From Cycas panzhihuaensis (Eukaryota > Cycadophyta): 64,000 bases of DNA. Position 1 is the stretch's first letter, and every line of letters starts with the position of its first letter. The notes beneath the pieces were generated by a model. That model was not told where the DNA came from and did no database searches. It saw only the letters and a list, made by a program, of their open reading frames with translations. A program made the position numbers and the translations under genes. Where the stretch lies: NCBI GenBank assembly GCA_023213395.1, contig CM041465.1:200515741-200579740 (forward strand). The letters run 5' to 3'. Below are positions 12,001 through 23,692 of this stretch, piece after piece.

Positions 12001-13357
12001 ACCACCATCTAAAAACCTACCTTTATTACTAATATATATTTTTTAATTTAAACCCCCTTACCTAAAATCTATAAAACCTTAGGTATCATTTCTTCTCACA
12101 CATTAGAGATAAATTTATTACTTATCATTTTCCTAACACTATATTTGATTACCTATATCTACTTATTATTTGTCTTATATTGCATTATGATTGAATATTT
12201 ATTTACTTTACCTATGTGTATTATATCTTTTATATTGATAGTTTCTCTAATAATAAGGTATGTTATGGAGGTATAACAAATTTAAAATGAGTCAATGCTT
12301 AAGAGAATCACTATTTCATTCATTATGATGATTTTATTTTATTGATATTCACTCATATTTTGTTTCTTTTTCATTCTTGACTTCGTTTTGAAATGTAATT
12401 ACTTCTCTCATATAGCTTATCATATAGATCTTCTCAAGTAGATATGAATCAAATGGTTATGGATTAAAAATAGATATTATATAAGGAAGTTATACCTTTT
12501 TCACATTTTTATTTTTTTTCATTAGCCTATTTCATGATTCTTGAGGTTGACTTCACTTTAAAACCCTAAAAATAACATATTTTTCTCAAAAATTAACTTT
12601 CACATAAATTTAAGGGTTTATTCTCTAAATTTACTCATCATAAATACTTCTCCCTTAGGTGTATTTTATCTTAAGAGGTCTATAAGTCTAAAATCCTAGT
12701 GAAACTCCCTATTCATTGTTTAATGATGCTCAAATAAGGAACACATTGACTTGATTTTTTATCTTCTATCATTGTTGGATCAAGGATTTATGCATGCCCC
12801 ATTGACTATGATTATGAATTCAAAATATACTTGTTATTTTTAACTAGTTATCTATAATATCATAATTGTTTGCTATGTATCATACCCTTCTATCACTGCT
12901 CATGCAACTATATCATATGTTTCCCTTTATCATTATTGTGGCATCTATTATTTTTAAACCATGCCTCTCTTTCAACACATTTATAATATGTCCATACTTT
13001 ATTTTGTGATATTGTTTGTCTCTCAATATCATTTACAATATTACTTTAGGTCATCTACTACTATTTATAGTACTAAATCCATATGTAGTGCCTCTTTTTC
13101 TATCTTCAGTGGTATTGCCATAGCTCTCTCCTTGGTTTTAGTGGTATTTATGTATTTCAACAGTATGTATTAATCAATTTCCTCTTTTTATTTTTTATTT
13201 TTTTAATATTATTTCCCTCTCTCATATTATTTTCAAGTTAGTTCTACTCTTACATAACTGTTTACTTCTTATCTCATTTTCTTCTCTTGTTATATTACTT
13301 TGGAAGAGTTTTCAAGGTGTTTGTTTATATAACTCATATGTAATCTGATCATTAAAT
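12001..13357. other. AT-rich stretch, nothing recognised
   Basis: There is no supported gene. A 70-codon open frame at 12961-13173 is hydrophobic because of the TTT/ATT-rich base composition, and I do not call it. Confidence 0.3.
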
Positions 13358-13362
13358 AAGAC

Positions 13363-13589
13363 TATTAAAGTTAATATTTTATCTTCAGAAGCTCTTAAGT
13401 TATTATTGAAGGTCATGTATCATAAACCCCTCCTTTATTTTATATTGACAAGTGGTCAGTATTCATGGGCCCTTTATTGTAATCTTAATATATAAATATA
13501 TGAGTGGTTCTCCTCTTCTTTTATCAAGGAAGAAGGATTATTTCTTTCATCTCTGAATAATCTCCTTATTCATAAGTGTGTTTTTAACA
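13363..13589 (+). repeat. 5' LTR of E0
   Basis: It pairs with 60265-60488. It begins TATTAAAG (TG changed to TA), ends TTTTTAACA, and abuts the primer site. The ATAAACCCCTC and TATATTGA-AAGTGG words are shared. Confidence 0.85.
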
Positions 13590-13601
13590 TGGTATCAAAG
13601 T
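13590..13601 (+). other. Primer binding site of E0
   Basis: TGGTATCAAAGT directly follows the LTR and matches the 3' end of initiator tRNA-Met (TGGTATCAGAGC) with two changes. Confidence 0.8.
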
Positions 13602-14329
13602 AGGTACATTCTGTTAGTTGTTAAAGGAGAAAGTAAATATATCCCCATGATTTTTTATAAAGAATATGGAGATTTAAGAAGAAGAAAAAGGATTATGCCC
13701 TTGATTTTTTGAAGGAAATTAATTGTTGTATAAGAAAAAGTATGGATAGATAAATTGTACAGAATTATATGGAATATATGATCAATTTTTTAAAGCACTC
13801 ATATTAAGACAAAATTTTACTAGTATGTGTGCCCCTTCAAGCTGAGTAACTTTCTTCAAAGTAGCACCTAGAAAATTTACCTCTATAGGCCAAGATTTGA
13901 GGAAGTTAGACATGTGAGTTTGGAGTTTTCTGAGATGATTTCTCTTAAATTTCTAATTTTTAGAGTTTAATATCTATCTCAATCTCTTTATTTTCTTCTA
14001 GGCTTTCTATTAAGTACTAGTTTGTAGACTTTTATTGAGAATTTAAAGAGAAAAGAGCAAAGCTTGATTTTCATACCCAAGGTTTTTTAAAGATTTCAGG
14101 ACAATTTCTAACCAAAATATAAGCCTAATTGAAAAGATAATCATAGATTCAGATAGGCATTAAAAAAACCTTTATTTTGAGGGTACTTTTATTTGTGTTC
14201 ATATATTTATACTTTTTTATATAGTCATAAAATATAAACCCTTAGTCAGAATCCTCTTTTAATTTTCTTATCTCCAAGTTTAGAAATATAGGTTCTACTC
14301 TCTATCTAGGAGATTCAAATAAATTAATA

Positions 14330-14699
14330 GGAGAAAATTACAATTCATGGGGGATAAAAATAAAATGGTTGCTTGTTACAAAAAATGTCTAAGATCTTAT
14401 AATAGAATTAAAAAAGGAACATAGTCCCATCGATTCCCTTAAGATTATAATCTAGAAAGAAAAGGATAGGATTATGCATGGAACAATCATGCTTTCTATA
14501 ATAGACTCTTTACTATATCATGTTAATGAAATAAAATATTCCATAGAATTATAGAAAATTATAAAGACATTATTTAACTAGAAAAATAAAAGAAAAATTG
14601 TATCACTAAGAGACTAACTTTATCAAATTCATTTGAAAGGGGGACAATATATTTTTGACTTTATCACCAGGGTAACTAAAATTAAAGATAACTTAGCCT
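14330..14699 (+). pseudogene. Copia gag of E0, first part
   Basis: The frame reads ENYNSWGIKIKWLLVTKNV, a stop, then further segments typical of UBN2-type copia gag (the W...M...L block, then DFITRVTKIKDNLALM). It is cut after KDNLALM by element A1. The continuation after A1 (48508-48900) gives SFDN-LVDTL-like sequence (KIFDNLVDTLTDGG) and an Arg/Gly-rich stretch around 48740-48840 (FGKRGYPRSISRG) that precedes the zinc finger in this family. The start codon is uncertain because the region before 14330 is degraded. The role would be capsid and nucleocapsid. Stops are mostly TAG. Confidence 0.7.
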
Positions 14700-14921
14700 T
14701 GATGGAATCAAAGGACAGAGGCAATAGATTGAGAACACATAAGAGAGTTAACCATCAACCCATAAGAGTGGTGATCCAGACAAACACCAAGATCTTCAAA
14801 CTCCATGAATAAATAAATGAGACTTCGAGCGAGATGTGGCATACCACTAAATGTCCACTGCCAACTAACATTGACAAATGCCAAAAAGCATGTCACTAAG
14901 ATCTAATAAAGTGTAACTAAG
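14700..14921 (-). repeat. 3' LTR of A1, first piece
   Basis: It matches 48173-48420 of the other A1 LTR (AGAGAGTTAAC-ATCAACC-ATAAGAGTGGTG, GATGTGGCAT-CCACT, CATGTCAC-AAGA-CTAATAAA). It ends at the CTAAG target site of B2 and continues at 26793. Confidence 0.8.
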
Positions 14922-15609
14922 TATTGAAAAAACTAGGTCCCAATAACCAAAAGCCACCACCAAGATCTAAACTATTTTGTAATTAGTTATAGGAATCAAA
15001 ATTGAAATTTAACATGCAAGTTCTTAAACTAGAGATAATACAATAAATAAATTAGAAAGCCAAAGCATCATATATACACCTGATATAATATGGTAAAACC
15101 CTAGTAGTGTACTGAGAAAATATCTACATAGAAAAGGTATCGATCTTTATTATCGAAGAATGGAGAAATGTATATAATCTATAACAAAATGCTCACAACA
15201 ATAACAACTAGTTGCCTCTACTTAATATAGTATATCCAATACATCAAACACTATTAACATAATGAGAAAACACCCAAAATTGGGATATATGAGAGAGTCA
15301 TATAAGGCACAAGACTCCACCATTAAATTTGGGTATTTTAAATGAATGACTTTGGTTCTCTTTATAATTTAGTATGCTTTTAGTGCTAGCTTTTTGGGTC
15401 AGGGGCTACCACCTCTAAACCCCCTCTTTACATGGGGGGAGGGAGGGGCGGGGGGGGGGGGGGTGGGGAAAGGAGGGTGATTACAGCACCCCCAACCAAG
15501 GGAGGCTCTCGCCCCCCTTGGATCCCCCTAAGGAAGTTTAGGGATGAAACTGCACTACCAACCTATCAAAATTTTAGCCTCTAAAACATTGTTGTCATAT
15601 TATCTAATA
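14922..15609 (-). repeat. 3' LTR of B2, with G-run expansion
   Basis: It pairs with 26155-26792. Both ends have decayed from TG/CA to TA (TATTGAAAA at 14922, ATCTAATA at 15609). It is about 50 bp longer than its partner because of a G-rich block at 15434-15468. The flank beyond 15609 is the minus-strand polypurine tract (AAGATCGAGAT). Confidence 0.85.
15434..15468 (+). repeat. Poly-G tract in the B2 LTR
   Basis: Several G-runs end in 14 consecutive Gs (15450-15463), the longest homopolymer of G or C in the window. The partner LTR has a C-run (about 26650-26668) at nearly the same place, and G has a milder G-rich segment. Confidence 0.8.
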
Positions 15610-15624
15610 ATCTCGATCTTAACA

Positions 15625-17536
15625 ACAATTTACTTGGTACCTTTTATAGACCATTCATCACTTTTTCTGTAAGCTAAGAGAAGTCAAATACCATTTGAAC
15701 TTCTCTAATAGTATTAGTTTTGTGAACATGTCAGCACAATTCTGTTTTGTATTAATCTTCTCAAATGACACTCCACCTGCTTCCACAACTTGTCTAACAA
15801 AATGGTATTTAAGAGTAATATGCTTTATCCTAGTATGATAAGTTGGATTCTTCTATAAGTAAATGGCACTTTGACTATCACAAAATACCTTTACCTTTTC
15901 CTATTTCCTTCTAAGATCAACCAATAAACCCTACAAACATATTGCTTCTTTATAAGCATATGCTGCAGTAACATATTCTACTTCTATAGTTGATAATGTA
16001 ATTGTACTCTATAATTTTAACATCCAACTAATCAAATCATTTGTAAGAGTAAATACATAACTCGAAGTAGACCTTCTCTTATCTAAATCTTCTACAAAAG
16101 TCTGAATTAACATATCCACAAACTTGATTACCTATACCTCCAAAGGTAATGCAATAGTCACTTGTGCCTCTCAAATACCGAAGCTCCCATTTGATTGCTA
16201 CCTAATCGTTTTTTCCTAGATTTGCCATAAACCTACTAACTACACTAACTACATATGAAATGTCAGGTCTTGTACATACCATGGTATACATCAAACTTCC
16301 TACTACACTGACATAAGGTACATGAGATATATAATCCTTTTCTTCTTCATTATTAAAACTCATACTCGAAAAAAGCTTAAAATAGGAAGCCAACGAGATA
16401 CTCATTGGCTTTACATTTGCCATAACATATCTAGTTAATACCTTCTCCATATATTTCTACTATGATAACCATAACTTGCTATTTTTCCTGTCTCTATATA
16501 TCTCCATACCTAAGATTTATTTTGTAGCTCCTAGATCCTTCATATCAAAAGTCCTAGCTAATTAAGCCTTTAACTTATTAATTTTTGCCATGCTCTCGCT
16601 TACAACTAATATGTTATCAACATATGATACAAAGATAATGAATAAGCAATTACCCAAAAATTTAAAGTAAACATAATGAGCATACTTACTTCTTTTAAAA
16701 TTTTAGCTCTCCATGAAGGCATCAAACTTCTTGTACTATTGTTTAGGTGATTGCTTCAGGCCATACAATGATTTTTTGAGCCCAGAAACAAGTTTCTTCT
16801 TGACATCCTGTACAAACCCTTAAGGCTAATCTATACAGATCTCCTCATCTAAATCTCCATATAGAGAAGCTATTTTTATATCTAATTACTCTAATTCCAA
16901 ATCAAAAGAAGCTACCAATGCTAATAGAACCTAAATTGAAATAAGTTTGACAACTAGTGAAAAGATCTCATGAAAATCAATACCTACTTTCTGTACAAAG
17001 CCTTTAACTATAAGTCTTGCCCTATATTTATCAATATTTCCATCAACATTTATTTTGTTATTGAAAACCCACCTGCAACTAATAATCTTCTTACCATATG
17101 GAAGTTTTACCAAGTCCCATGAATTAATTTTCTTCAAAGCATCTATCTCTTCCTACATAGCCCTCTTCTACTTCTCACTATAGATATCATCTACTACTTC
17201 TTGATAGCATGTAGGATTACCATCATTAAAAACTAAAGTAATAGAAATAGAAAGGTTATACCTGTCAAGTGGATGACTAACTCATCTAGATCTTCTAATA
17301 GTTGGTGGAGAAGTACCTATATACTCTTGTAAATTTATTACAAATTCATATTTAGAAAGGTCTTCCCGCTCTTCTATTTCTAAAGATGGATGGGCCTCAA
17401 TCTTGACCTATTAATGTTTAGATTCCTGCTCCTATTTTACTTTAACTTATACACTATCTAATTTTATAAAGGGAGATTCATCAAACATAACATCTCTGTT
17501 AATAGTGATTTTGTGGGTAGTAAGATCCCACAACCT
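15625..17536 (-). pseudogene. Copia RT and RNase H of B2
   Basis: Minus-strand reading begins at the C3 junction with RLWDLTTHKITINRDVMFDE (the integrase C-terminal linker). RT follows (about 17160-16460): NSWDLVKLPYGKKIISCRWV, YRARLIVKGFVQKVGIDF, HEIFSLVVKL, then further segments to SYVDNI, the polymerase box with its second Asp changed to Asn (about 16617-16635). RNase H then runs to about 15640, including YVSVVGSLMYTMVCTRPDIS at 16350-16270. This arrangement is standard for the Tork group. With YVDN in place of YVDD and many stops, it cannot be an active polymerase. Confidence 0.85.
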
Positions 17537-17541
17537 ATATC

Positions 17542-17882
17542 TAGATCATTCCTTCTCAGAAATCTAGGCTTATAGGAGTGATAACTAGCAGAAAATAAAG
17601 CCAAATAACATAAGTGCGCAAGCAGATCATAGAAAATGAATCATCAAAATGAGTACCGAAGTGCTTTCTCCTTTTAAGATACCATACTCAATAACATTAC
17701 AAGTGATTTAACCCTTTAAATACACAAGTAAGGGTCTTCATCCTTAGTGATTCTATTGGTGGGTCTAGCAACCTTACATCTTATTGGATGACTTAGCAGT
17801 CCATATACATAACTTACTAAACCCATTAATCCTTACTTGTTGGTGGTTCTCGCACACTAAGGAAAGGTGGGATTATGTTACA
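17542..17882 (-). repeat. 3' LTR of C3
   Basis: It pairs with 23707-24046. The left end reads TAGATCATTCC here and TGGACCATTCC in the partner. The right end is ATGTTACA. The adjacent + strand GGTCCCTCCCTCT (17883-17895) is the polypurine tract read on the minus strand. Confidence 0.93.
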
Positions 17883-17924
17883 GGTCCCTCCCTCTAAGAC
17901 GCTGAGTCCTCGTAGCATTAGAGA

Positions 17925-18060
17925 TGAGGATGTTGCTAGATGAACTCGTCTGGCTCCTAAGTAGCTTCATCTGCATCATAGCCGACCCACTATACTAAGT
18001 GTTCAAAAATAGTGTGATTCTGAAGGTGGCACTAACGACTAGTAAGGATTTTATCAAGAG
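17925..18060 (-). pseudogene. Chromodomain of C3
   Basis: The minus-strand frame reads KILTSR, a stop, CHLQNHTIFEHLV, a stop, WVGYDADEAT, a stop, EPDEFI. This is the chromodomain signature of chromoviral integrases (I-L-D.R, then LV-WVGY....A-W-E). Stops stand where W or Q is usual. In active elements the domain binds modified histone tails and steers insertion into heterochromatin. It follows the integrase tail LVYLHLQPYKKQSL and GPYKILHKFGEVA (about 18330-18200), so it is in its normal place. This identification rests on a clear motif in spite of three stops. Confidence 0.8.
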
Positions 18061-19400
18061 GAATTATAAGAGTTTTCTCTCTAGAGAGAATAGGTAGGGT
18101 TGTGTGGGGTGTAACTTTAACTCCAAGGTATTTTTTTAGGAAGGACATGCAGAAGACATTATGGATATTAGTATTTGGGGGAAGTTCAAGGGCTTAAGCA
18201 ACTTCACCAAATTTATGCAGGATCTTATAAGGACCATAGCAGTGAGGGCTTAGTTTATGCCCTTGATGTGACTTTAGTGATTGTTTCTTATAAGGTTGGA
18301 GGTGAAGGTATACAAGATCTCCAATATCAAAGGACCAATCAAATCAGTGGCGGTCTACAAGTTGCTTCATTCAATTTCAGGCAATGGCTAACTTTTGTCG
18401 AAGGACGTGTAAGATTTGATCCATTTCTTGAAGATTTTATTGCACAGAAGTTGTTTTAAAGTTTGTGGCTAGGGTATGGTGGGAAGGTAGGTGATAGCCA
18501 TAAAGAGCCAAAAAAGGGGACATACCAATGGCAGAATGATGGGAGGAGTTATACCAATACTCAGCTAGGGCAAGCCATGAGGTCCACTTAGCTTGGTGTT
18601 CTGAGGCAAAGCAATGTAGATAAGTTTCTAAAGTTTTGTTTAGAACCTTAGATTGACCATCTGCTTATGGGTGGTAGGCAGAGCTCATGTTAAATGAGGT
18701 TCCAACAGCCTTAAAGAGTTCTTGCCAAAAGGAGCTAGTAAACTTAGGGTCTTGGTCACAAATGATAGATGATGGGAAGCCATGGAGGTGAAATATGAAT
18801 TAGATATATAAGTCAATAAGACAAGAGGATTAATATGAGGTGTGCACTGGGAGAAAGTGTGAGTACTTGGTTAATCAATCAATGATTACCCAAATGGAGT
18901 CAAACCTGATAGATGGAGGTAGGCCTGTGATGAAGTCCATGGCAATATCTTGCCACTTACCTTAAGGAATATATAATGGTTGAAGAAGGCCAGGGAGAGT
19001 TTTGGCCTCTACTTTATTTCGTTGATAGGTGTCACATTCTAATATGAAGGTGAATATGGAGGTTTTCATATGGGGCCAAAAGAAATTTATGTGAATCCGT
19101 CGATAAGTCTTATCGAAGCTAGAGTGGCTGCCGAGGGGGGACAAGTGGTATTCTGTTAGGATTTTAGGGATGAATGAGGAGGAAGGATGGACAAAGATAT
19201 GATTATAGTAGAGGAGGTGATTATTGAAAGTTGACCAACCTTTATGGGTGAGAACTTTTTCCCTCCAATTATGATAGTCTGGCTGGGCTTGATTTTCAAC
19301 ACATAGCTTGTGAAGCCAAAGTGGTTGGGGGTTGCTGATGGCATGGAGGCTTGGGTTAGGAACATTGTCATTGGGATGGAGACGTGAAAGGGCATCTACC
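18060..19400 (-). pseudogene. Gypsy integrase of C3
   Basis: The HHCC zinc region lies at about 19120-18990 (FWPHMKTSIFTFILECDTYQ, then RNKVEAKTLPGLLQPLYIP). The catalytic core follows: WQDIAMDFITGLPPS with the first Asp, then FDSIWVIIDWLTKYSHF, then ICDQDPKFTSSFWQELFKA with the second Asp, and a decayed block with the Glu position near 18690. The C-terminal module with FDIGDLVYLHLQPYKK and YGPYKILHKFGEVA reaches to about 18200. Integrase would join element cDNA to chromosomal DNA. Several stops, mainly TAG, TAA and TGA, interrupt it. The plus-strand frame at 18175-18459 is a shadow of this region. Confidence 0.88.
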
Positions 19401-20640
19401 ACTGTATTATCTTTTCCTTTTTTATATGCTATTAAGAAGTCAAAGACTTGTAATCGATGAACCCACTTAGCTTGTTCTTCAGACAAGACTGGCTGAGTTA
19501 ATAAATTATGGAGGCTACGATGATCCGTGGGAATAGTGAACTTAAAGCCTAAGAGATATTATTACCATTTATCAATAGAGTGGAGAATAACCTTCATTTC
19601 TTTATGATATTTAGAGAGATGAAGCTCATGATCTTTTAATTTTTGGCTTTCAAATCAAATGGTATGAGAGTCTTGCATTAGGACTATGCCTAAACCAAAT
19701 CCTAAAGCATCACATTCAAGCTGGAAGGGTTGGTTCAAATCAGGAGTGATTAGGACTAGAGTGGAGGTCATTATGACCTTGAGGTAGGAAAAGGCAACAT
19801 CTGCTTTGGGAGACCATTAAAAAGCCTCTTTACGAAGGAGGTTGGTTAATAGGATGGCAAGAGTAGCATATTTATGCACAAAGCATCGATAAAACCCTAT
19901 GAGCCTAAGAAATGCTCGTAGTTGGGTAAGAGTGGTAGGTGTTGGCCATATTGTGATGACCGATATTTTATCAGGGTCTATGTGTACCTAGTCTGATGAT
20001 ATGATGTGACCCAAATATTTGAGTTCTGATTGTCCAAACTCACATTTAGATAGTTTTGCATAGAGTTGGTGGTTTTGTAATATTTGGAGAACAGTTTCTA
20101 AGTGTTAGATATGGAGATCCAGGTAGGCACTATAAATAAGAATGTCATCAAAGAAAATTATGACAAACTTTCGAAGGTAGGGCCCAAAGATTTTATTCAT
20201 GAGAGCTTGGAAGGTTGCTGGGGCATTGTAAAGGCCAAAGGGCATTACTCGAAACTCAAAATGGCCATGATATGTGTGAAATATTGTCTTATGACAATCT
20301 TGTAGGGCAATTGGGATTTGGTAGTAACCAGATTGGAGGTCTAACTTAGAAAAGATGGTTGCGCCATGGATTTCATCTAGCATGTCATCTATCCGAGGGG
20401 TGGGAAACTTATTTTTAATGGTAATCTTATTTAATTCCCTATAGTTAATACAGAGATAAAAGGAGCCATCCTTCCTCTGAACTAAGATAATTGGGGCTGC
20501 ATAAGGGCTTTTACTTGGTTGGATTATACCCATGTCGAGAATCTCATTTGTGAGTTTCTCGATTTCATTCTTTTGGAAGTATGAGTTATGGTAAGGTCGA
20601 AGGCTGATGGGGTCATGGTTAGATTGGAGGTCAATTGTAT
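19400..20640 (-). pseudogene. Gypsy RT and RNase H of C3
   Basis: RT contains the open stretch 20533-20105: [73 protein letters not shown] and the polymerase box [10 protein letters not shown] (intact FxDD). The thumb and connection follow (CEFGQSELKYLGHIIS, LRAFLRLIGFYRCFV). RNase H runs over about 19760-19400, with LECDALGFGLGIVLMQ, the TDHRSL block and VHRLQVFDFLIAYKKGKDNT before VVDALSR. These are full gypsy-type RT and RNase H modules in the expected order, better preserved than any copia RT here except that of K. Confidence 0.92.
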
Positions 20641-21089
20641 GATAGAAACCGCGATCGGGAGGGGTAGTGGCAGGTAGAGGGGCAAATACTTATTCATATT
20701 AGGTAATGACATCCTGGATATGTGGATGAATCTATGGTTTGATTTGAATATTATTAAGGTAGACTATATACCTTAGGTGATATTGAAGATGGCGTTTCAT
20801 ATGTCTAGGAGAGACCACTTGGTTAGGGGGGGATTGCATTCCATAAATTTTGTGATTTCACCTCATGTGGTCTTTGAAGGCAATGAATGGATTTATAGGC
20901 GAGTTGTTTGTGCTATAGGTCCCTAGTATTTACAATTATTAAATCCCTAAGATGGCATTAGATCCTCCTATTGATAAGGCATAGAAGTCTAATACCAGAA
21001 AGTATGAGCCAATTTGGACTTGGAGGTTTTTAATAACACCTGCACAATGGAGTTTCTAGTACCCTGGTAGGGAACATGTGAAGCCAATT

Positions 21090-21365
21090 TTTGGGATAAT
21101 ATATAGGTTAAGTTATCTGGCTACTGAAATATCAATGAAGTTAAGTGATGCACCACCATCGATTAAGATAGATATTAGAGTCTTGCGAAGAATGCCTCTA
21201 ACTCTTAGGGGTTCAGGGTAGGAGGAGGTGGTGATAGTGGATATAGATACTTTAGGTTGGGGGTCTGGTGCAGGATCATTATGGGTTTTATCATCAACCT
21301 CCTGGTTAGAGTCAGAGTCAGAGTGATCATCAGGGGAGAGGGATGGGTCAATGGAGAAAACCATA
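21090..21365 (-). pseudogene. Gypsy aspartic protease of C3
   Basis: The open frame is 21364-21113. After an acidic linker (SDSDSNQEVDDKTH) comes LRVRGILRKTLISILIDGGA then SLNFIDISVA. ILIDGGASLNFI is the retropepsin active-site loop. Canonical is D-[ST]-G-A, and here the second residue is Gly. Upstream at about 21430-21380 is a knuckle-like segment (YIEKWTSEHGYFCKV) corresponding to the C-x2-C...H-x-C of related gag proteins, with one Cys lost to a stop. The protease would cut the Gag-Pol polyprotein. Confidence 0.8.
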
Positions 21366-21539
21366 CGTTACACTTTACAAAAATAACCATGCTCAGAAGT
21401 CCACTTTTCTATATACTACATACAAAGGGTAGTCTTGAGTTGACGTTGTGCTTCAGCTTGAGAAATTTGGACTCTTTTGGTGGATGTATCCTCATTCTGG
21501 TGATCAATAGATGGTCGAGAATCATCTTGTCATGATTGA

Positions 21540-22420
21540 GGATGTGTGAAGTCAGCTTGAGGATGAGAGGCATCGTCAAATCGAGGTCAAGGTCACTGGA
21601 AGTCTACCTGTCGAGTGCGTGAGGACAAAGAGTTATCCTATTGAATAGTTGAGGGTTTGTCTACTACAAACTCAACTTCTACTCTATGGGCCCACTTGAA
21701 AGCTTCCTTAAGGGAGTAGATTGTCATTGTCTTTAATCTCATCTGAATGCAGTCTTAGAGACTCGCCACATAAATGTCAATCACTATTTGTTTATCCAAG
21801 TTTTGGCTTTGTGGCATGTGGTTATATAAATCTTAAAATTCATCCGTATAAGCTTCTATAGTTGATGTCTTCTTAAGCTGGGTGAGTTGTATGAAAAAGG
21901 ATTGACTCGATGTATCTTTATATTGTTCAAAGAAACAACTAGTGAAGTGGGACCAAGTTTGGTGAGAGGGATATTCCCACTTACACCAGTTAAACCAATG
22001 GTGAGCTCGGCCATCTAAGTGAATGGAAGTATATAAGAGTTGGTCCTCTTCTGACATCAGGTGGAGAGTGAAGTAGGATTCTAACTTATTAACCCAGCTT
22101 CGAGTGCATTCTCTATTCATGTCTGGATTAAAGGTAGGAATGTTGATCTTATGGTGGAAAAAAGGCTGTCTTGGTGGAGAACCTCTTGTATATACATTGC
22201 TTCCTGGAGAAGGGGGAGGTTGGTTGCCCATTGAGTTAGAAGCTCCTATGCTTTGGGGTTGAGGTGGCACCCACTACTGAAGCAAACTGATAATCTCCTT
22301 CTTGGTGCCATCTAGGTCAGATTTGGTAGGCATGCTACTAAGTCTATCATTAACCTCTATTTTAAAGTTAGACAAGTCATTGGTCAACTTATAATTTTTT
22401 TCTGTTTAAGTTTTTTCCAT
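21540..22420 (-). pseudogene. Gypsy gag of C3
   Basis: The start chosen is ATG at 22420 on the minus strand (MEKT, a stop, TEKNYKLTNDLSNFKI...DRLSSMPTK, a coiled, charged start), which precedes a Pro/Gln-rich linker (PPQPQSIGASNSMGNQPPP). The Retrotrans_gag domain is open over 22270-21833: INIPTFNPDMNRECTRSWVN, KLESYFTLHLMSEEDQLLY, ALHW-like HHWFNWCKWEYPSHQTWSHF and KKTSTIEAYTDEF. The motif order F.G.....W......YF......E...L......G.A..W is that of chromoviral capsid proteins. Stops before and after the open part inactivate it. Confidence 0.88.
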
Positions 22421-23692
22421 TGGAGTTAAAGAAAGGGATTAAAGAAGTAGGAGTAAATAGAAAGAAGGGAAAGAACAAAGTGGGACAGATCAAGAAAGAA
22501 TGGGATATAAGAATAGGGAGTTGCTATATGGGAAAGAAGGGGCGAATAAGGGAATGTGGGATGTCTATAGCCTGTTGACCCCAAAATTACATAAACAAGA
22601 TATTTAGTCCATAAGAAAGAGCATAAAAAACTTATCAAAATGGGATGTATGAGTTTTAAGTTGAATTTGGAGTGGTGGGGCCCACTAATGGCTTGAGTAC
22701 AAAACGAGTAAAAATTGGGGGTATAGACTAACCTAGTGTAAAATGACCCTTATAGTATGTTAATCGAATTGAGGTATATGAGTTATAAGGGTAATTTTTT
22801 TGCACTATGAGTAAGAGCTAAGTGGAGTTTTATTTATTTATTTAATTTTATTATTATTATTTTTTGCTCTCTCTTTTTTTTTTTCCAGAGGCTTAATTGT
22901 TCTGATAATTTTTGAATTCAGGCAGTCAATGTCATGTGATCTTAATTAAGATTGGGGCAAAGGAAGCAGAGAATGATCAGATGTGTCCTACCCACTGCAG
23001 AATGAGGTGTACTTGATCTTATAGGCATGCCAATAAACTTCTGATGCAGAAGTTCACGACAAGTAACTTCGTGGTGCTAACCGCTAACCACTGCACTACA
23101 AGACTTTAGCAGATAACAATTTACCTACACTAGGGAGGGTTTTAGAATCCTAAAGGGGTCCTCCTGTATACCTAAAGGTATGTGGAGGTATGCTTCCATA
23201 TCCAGGTTCTGTCTAGGGCTTAGTTCAGGAGTGTTATCTATAGTCTTTCATGCAAGAGGTAGAAAAACCATGATGCGCTTAGCCAGAATGATAGATCCCT
23301 GTGATCTTTAAAGACCCCTGGTATAGGGTCTCTACCTAACTACTTGGGTAGCCACCCATCAGTGTTATCTACCCAGAAGGGAGAGGTCAGAGGGGACATA
23401 AAGGGTAGTCACCTAACGGTGTTATCTACCCTTGGAATATAACCTAATACAGAAAAAGAAAGCTTAAAAATTGAATTGAATGTAGAAGAAATAAATTGCT
23501 TGCAGTACCTAACAAACAAGATTCCCCTTCATTGGTGACCTCTAATCTGTCCTGCTACCATTCCTCAATCTTCTTGGAGAGACTACTAAGTGAAGGTCTT
23601 TCCTTAATCTCTACCTAGGTAGAGACAATACTCAATCATACAGGAAAAAAAAAATTTACTATTTCGGGCAGCTTCCCACGATCGTGAATGCA
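22421..23692 (-). promoter_or_regulatory. 5' leader of C3 with paired hairpins
   Basis: This is the untranslated stretch between the primer site and gag, about 1.27 kb. Two 29-base segments at 23346-23374 and 23403-23431 have the same form: GGGTAG at one end, CTACCC at the other, and a shared inner word GTGTTATCTACCC, 57 bases apart. Two more inverted repeats lie at about 23037-23056 (AACTTCTG and CAGAAGTT) and just after it (CACGA, TCGTG). RNA structure of this kind in a leader suggests a packaging or dimerisation role, but that is inference. Confidence 0.55.

Noticed and set aside
12961-13173. 70-codon hydrophobic frame as a membrane protein
   Set aside because: TTT/ATT-rich DNA yields hydrophobic frames by chance. 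There is no motif, homologous context or codon bias to support it.
18175-18459. 94-codon plus-strand frame
   Set aside because: It is opposite the C3 integrase C-terminal region, which shows conserved motifs on the minus strand.
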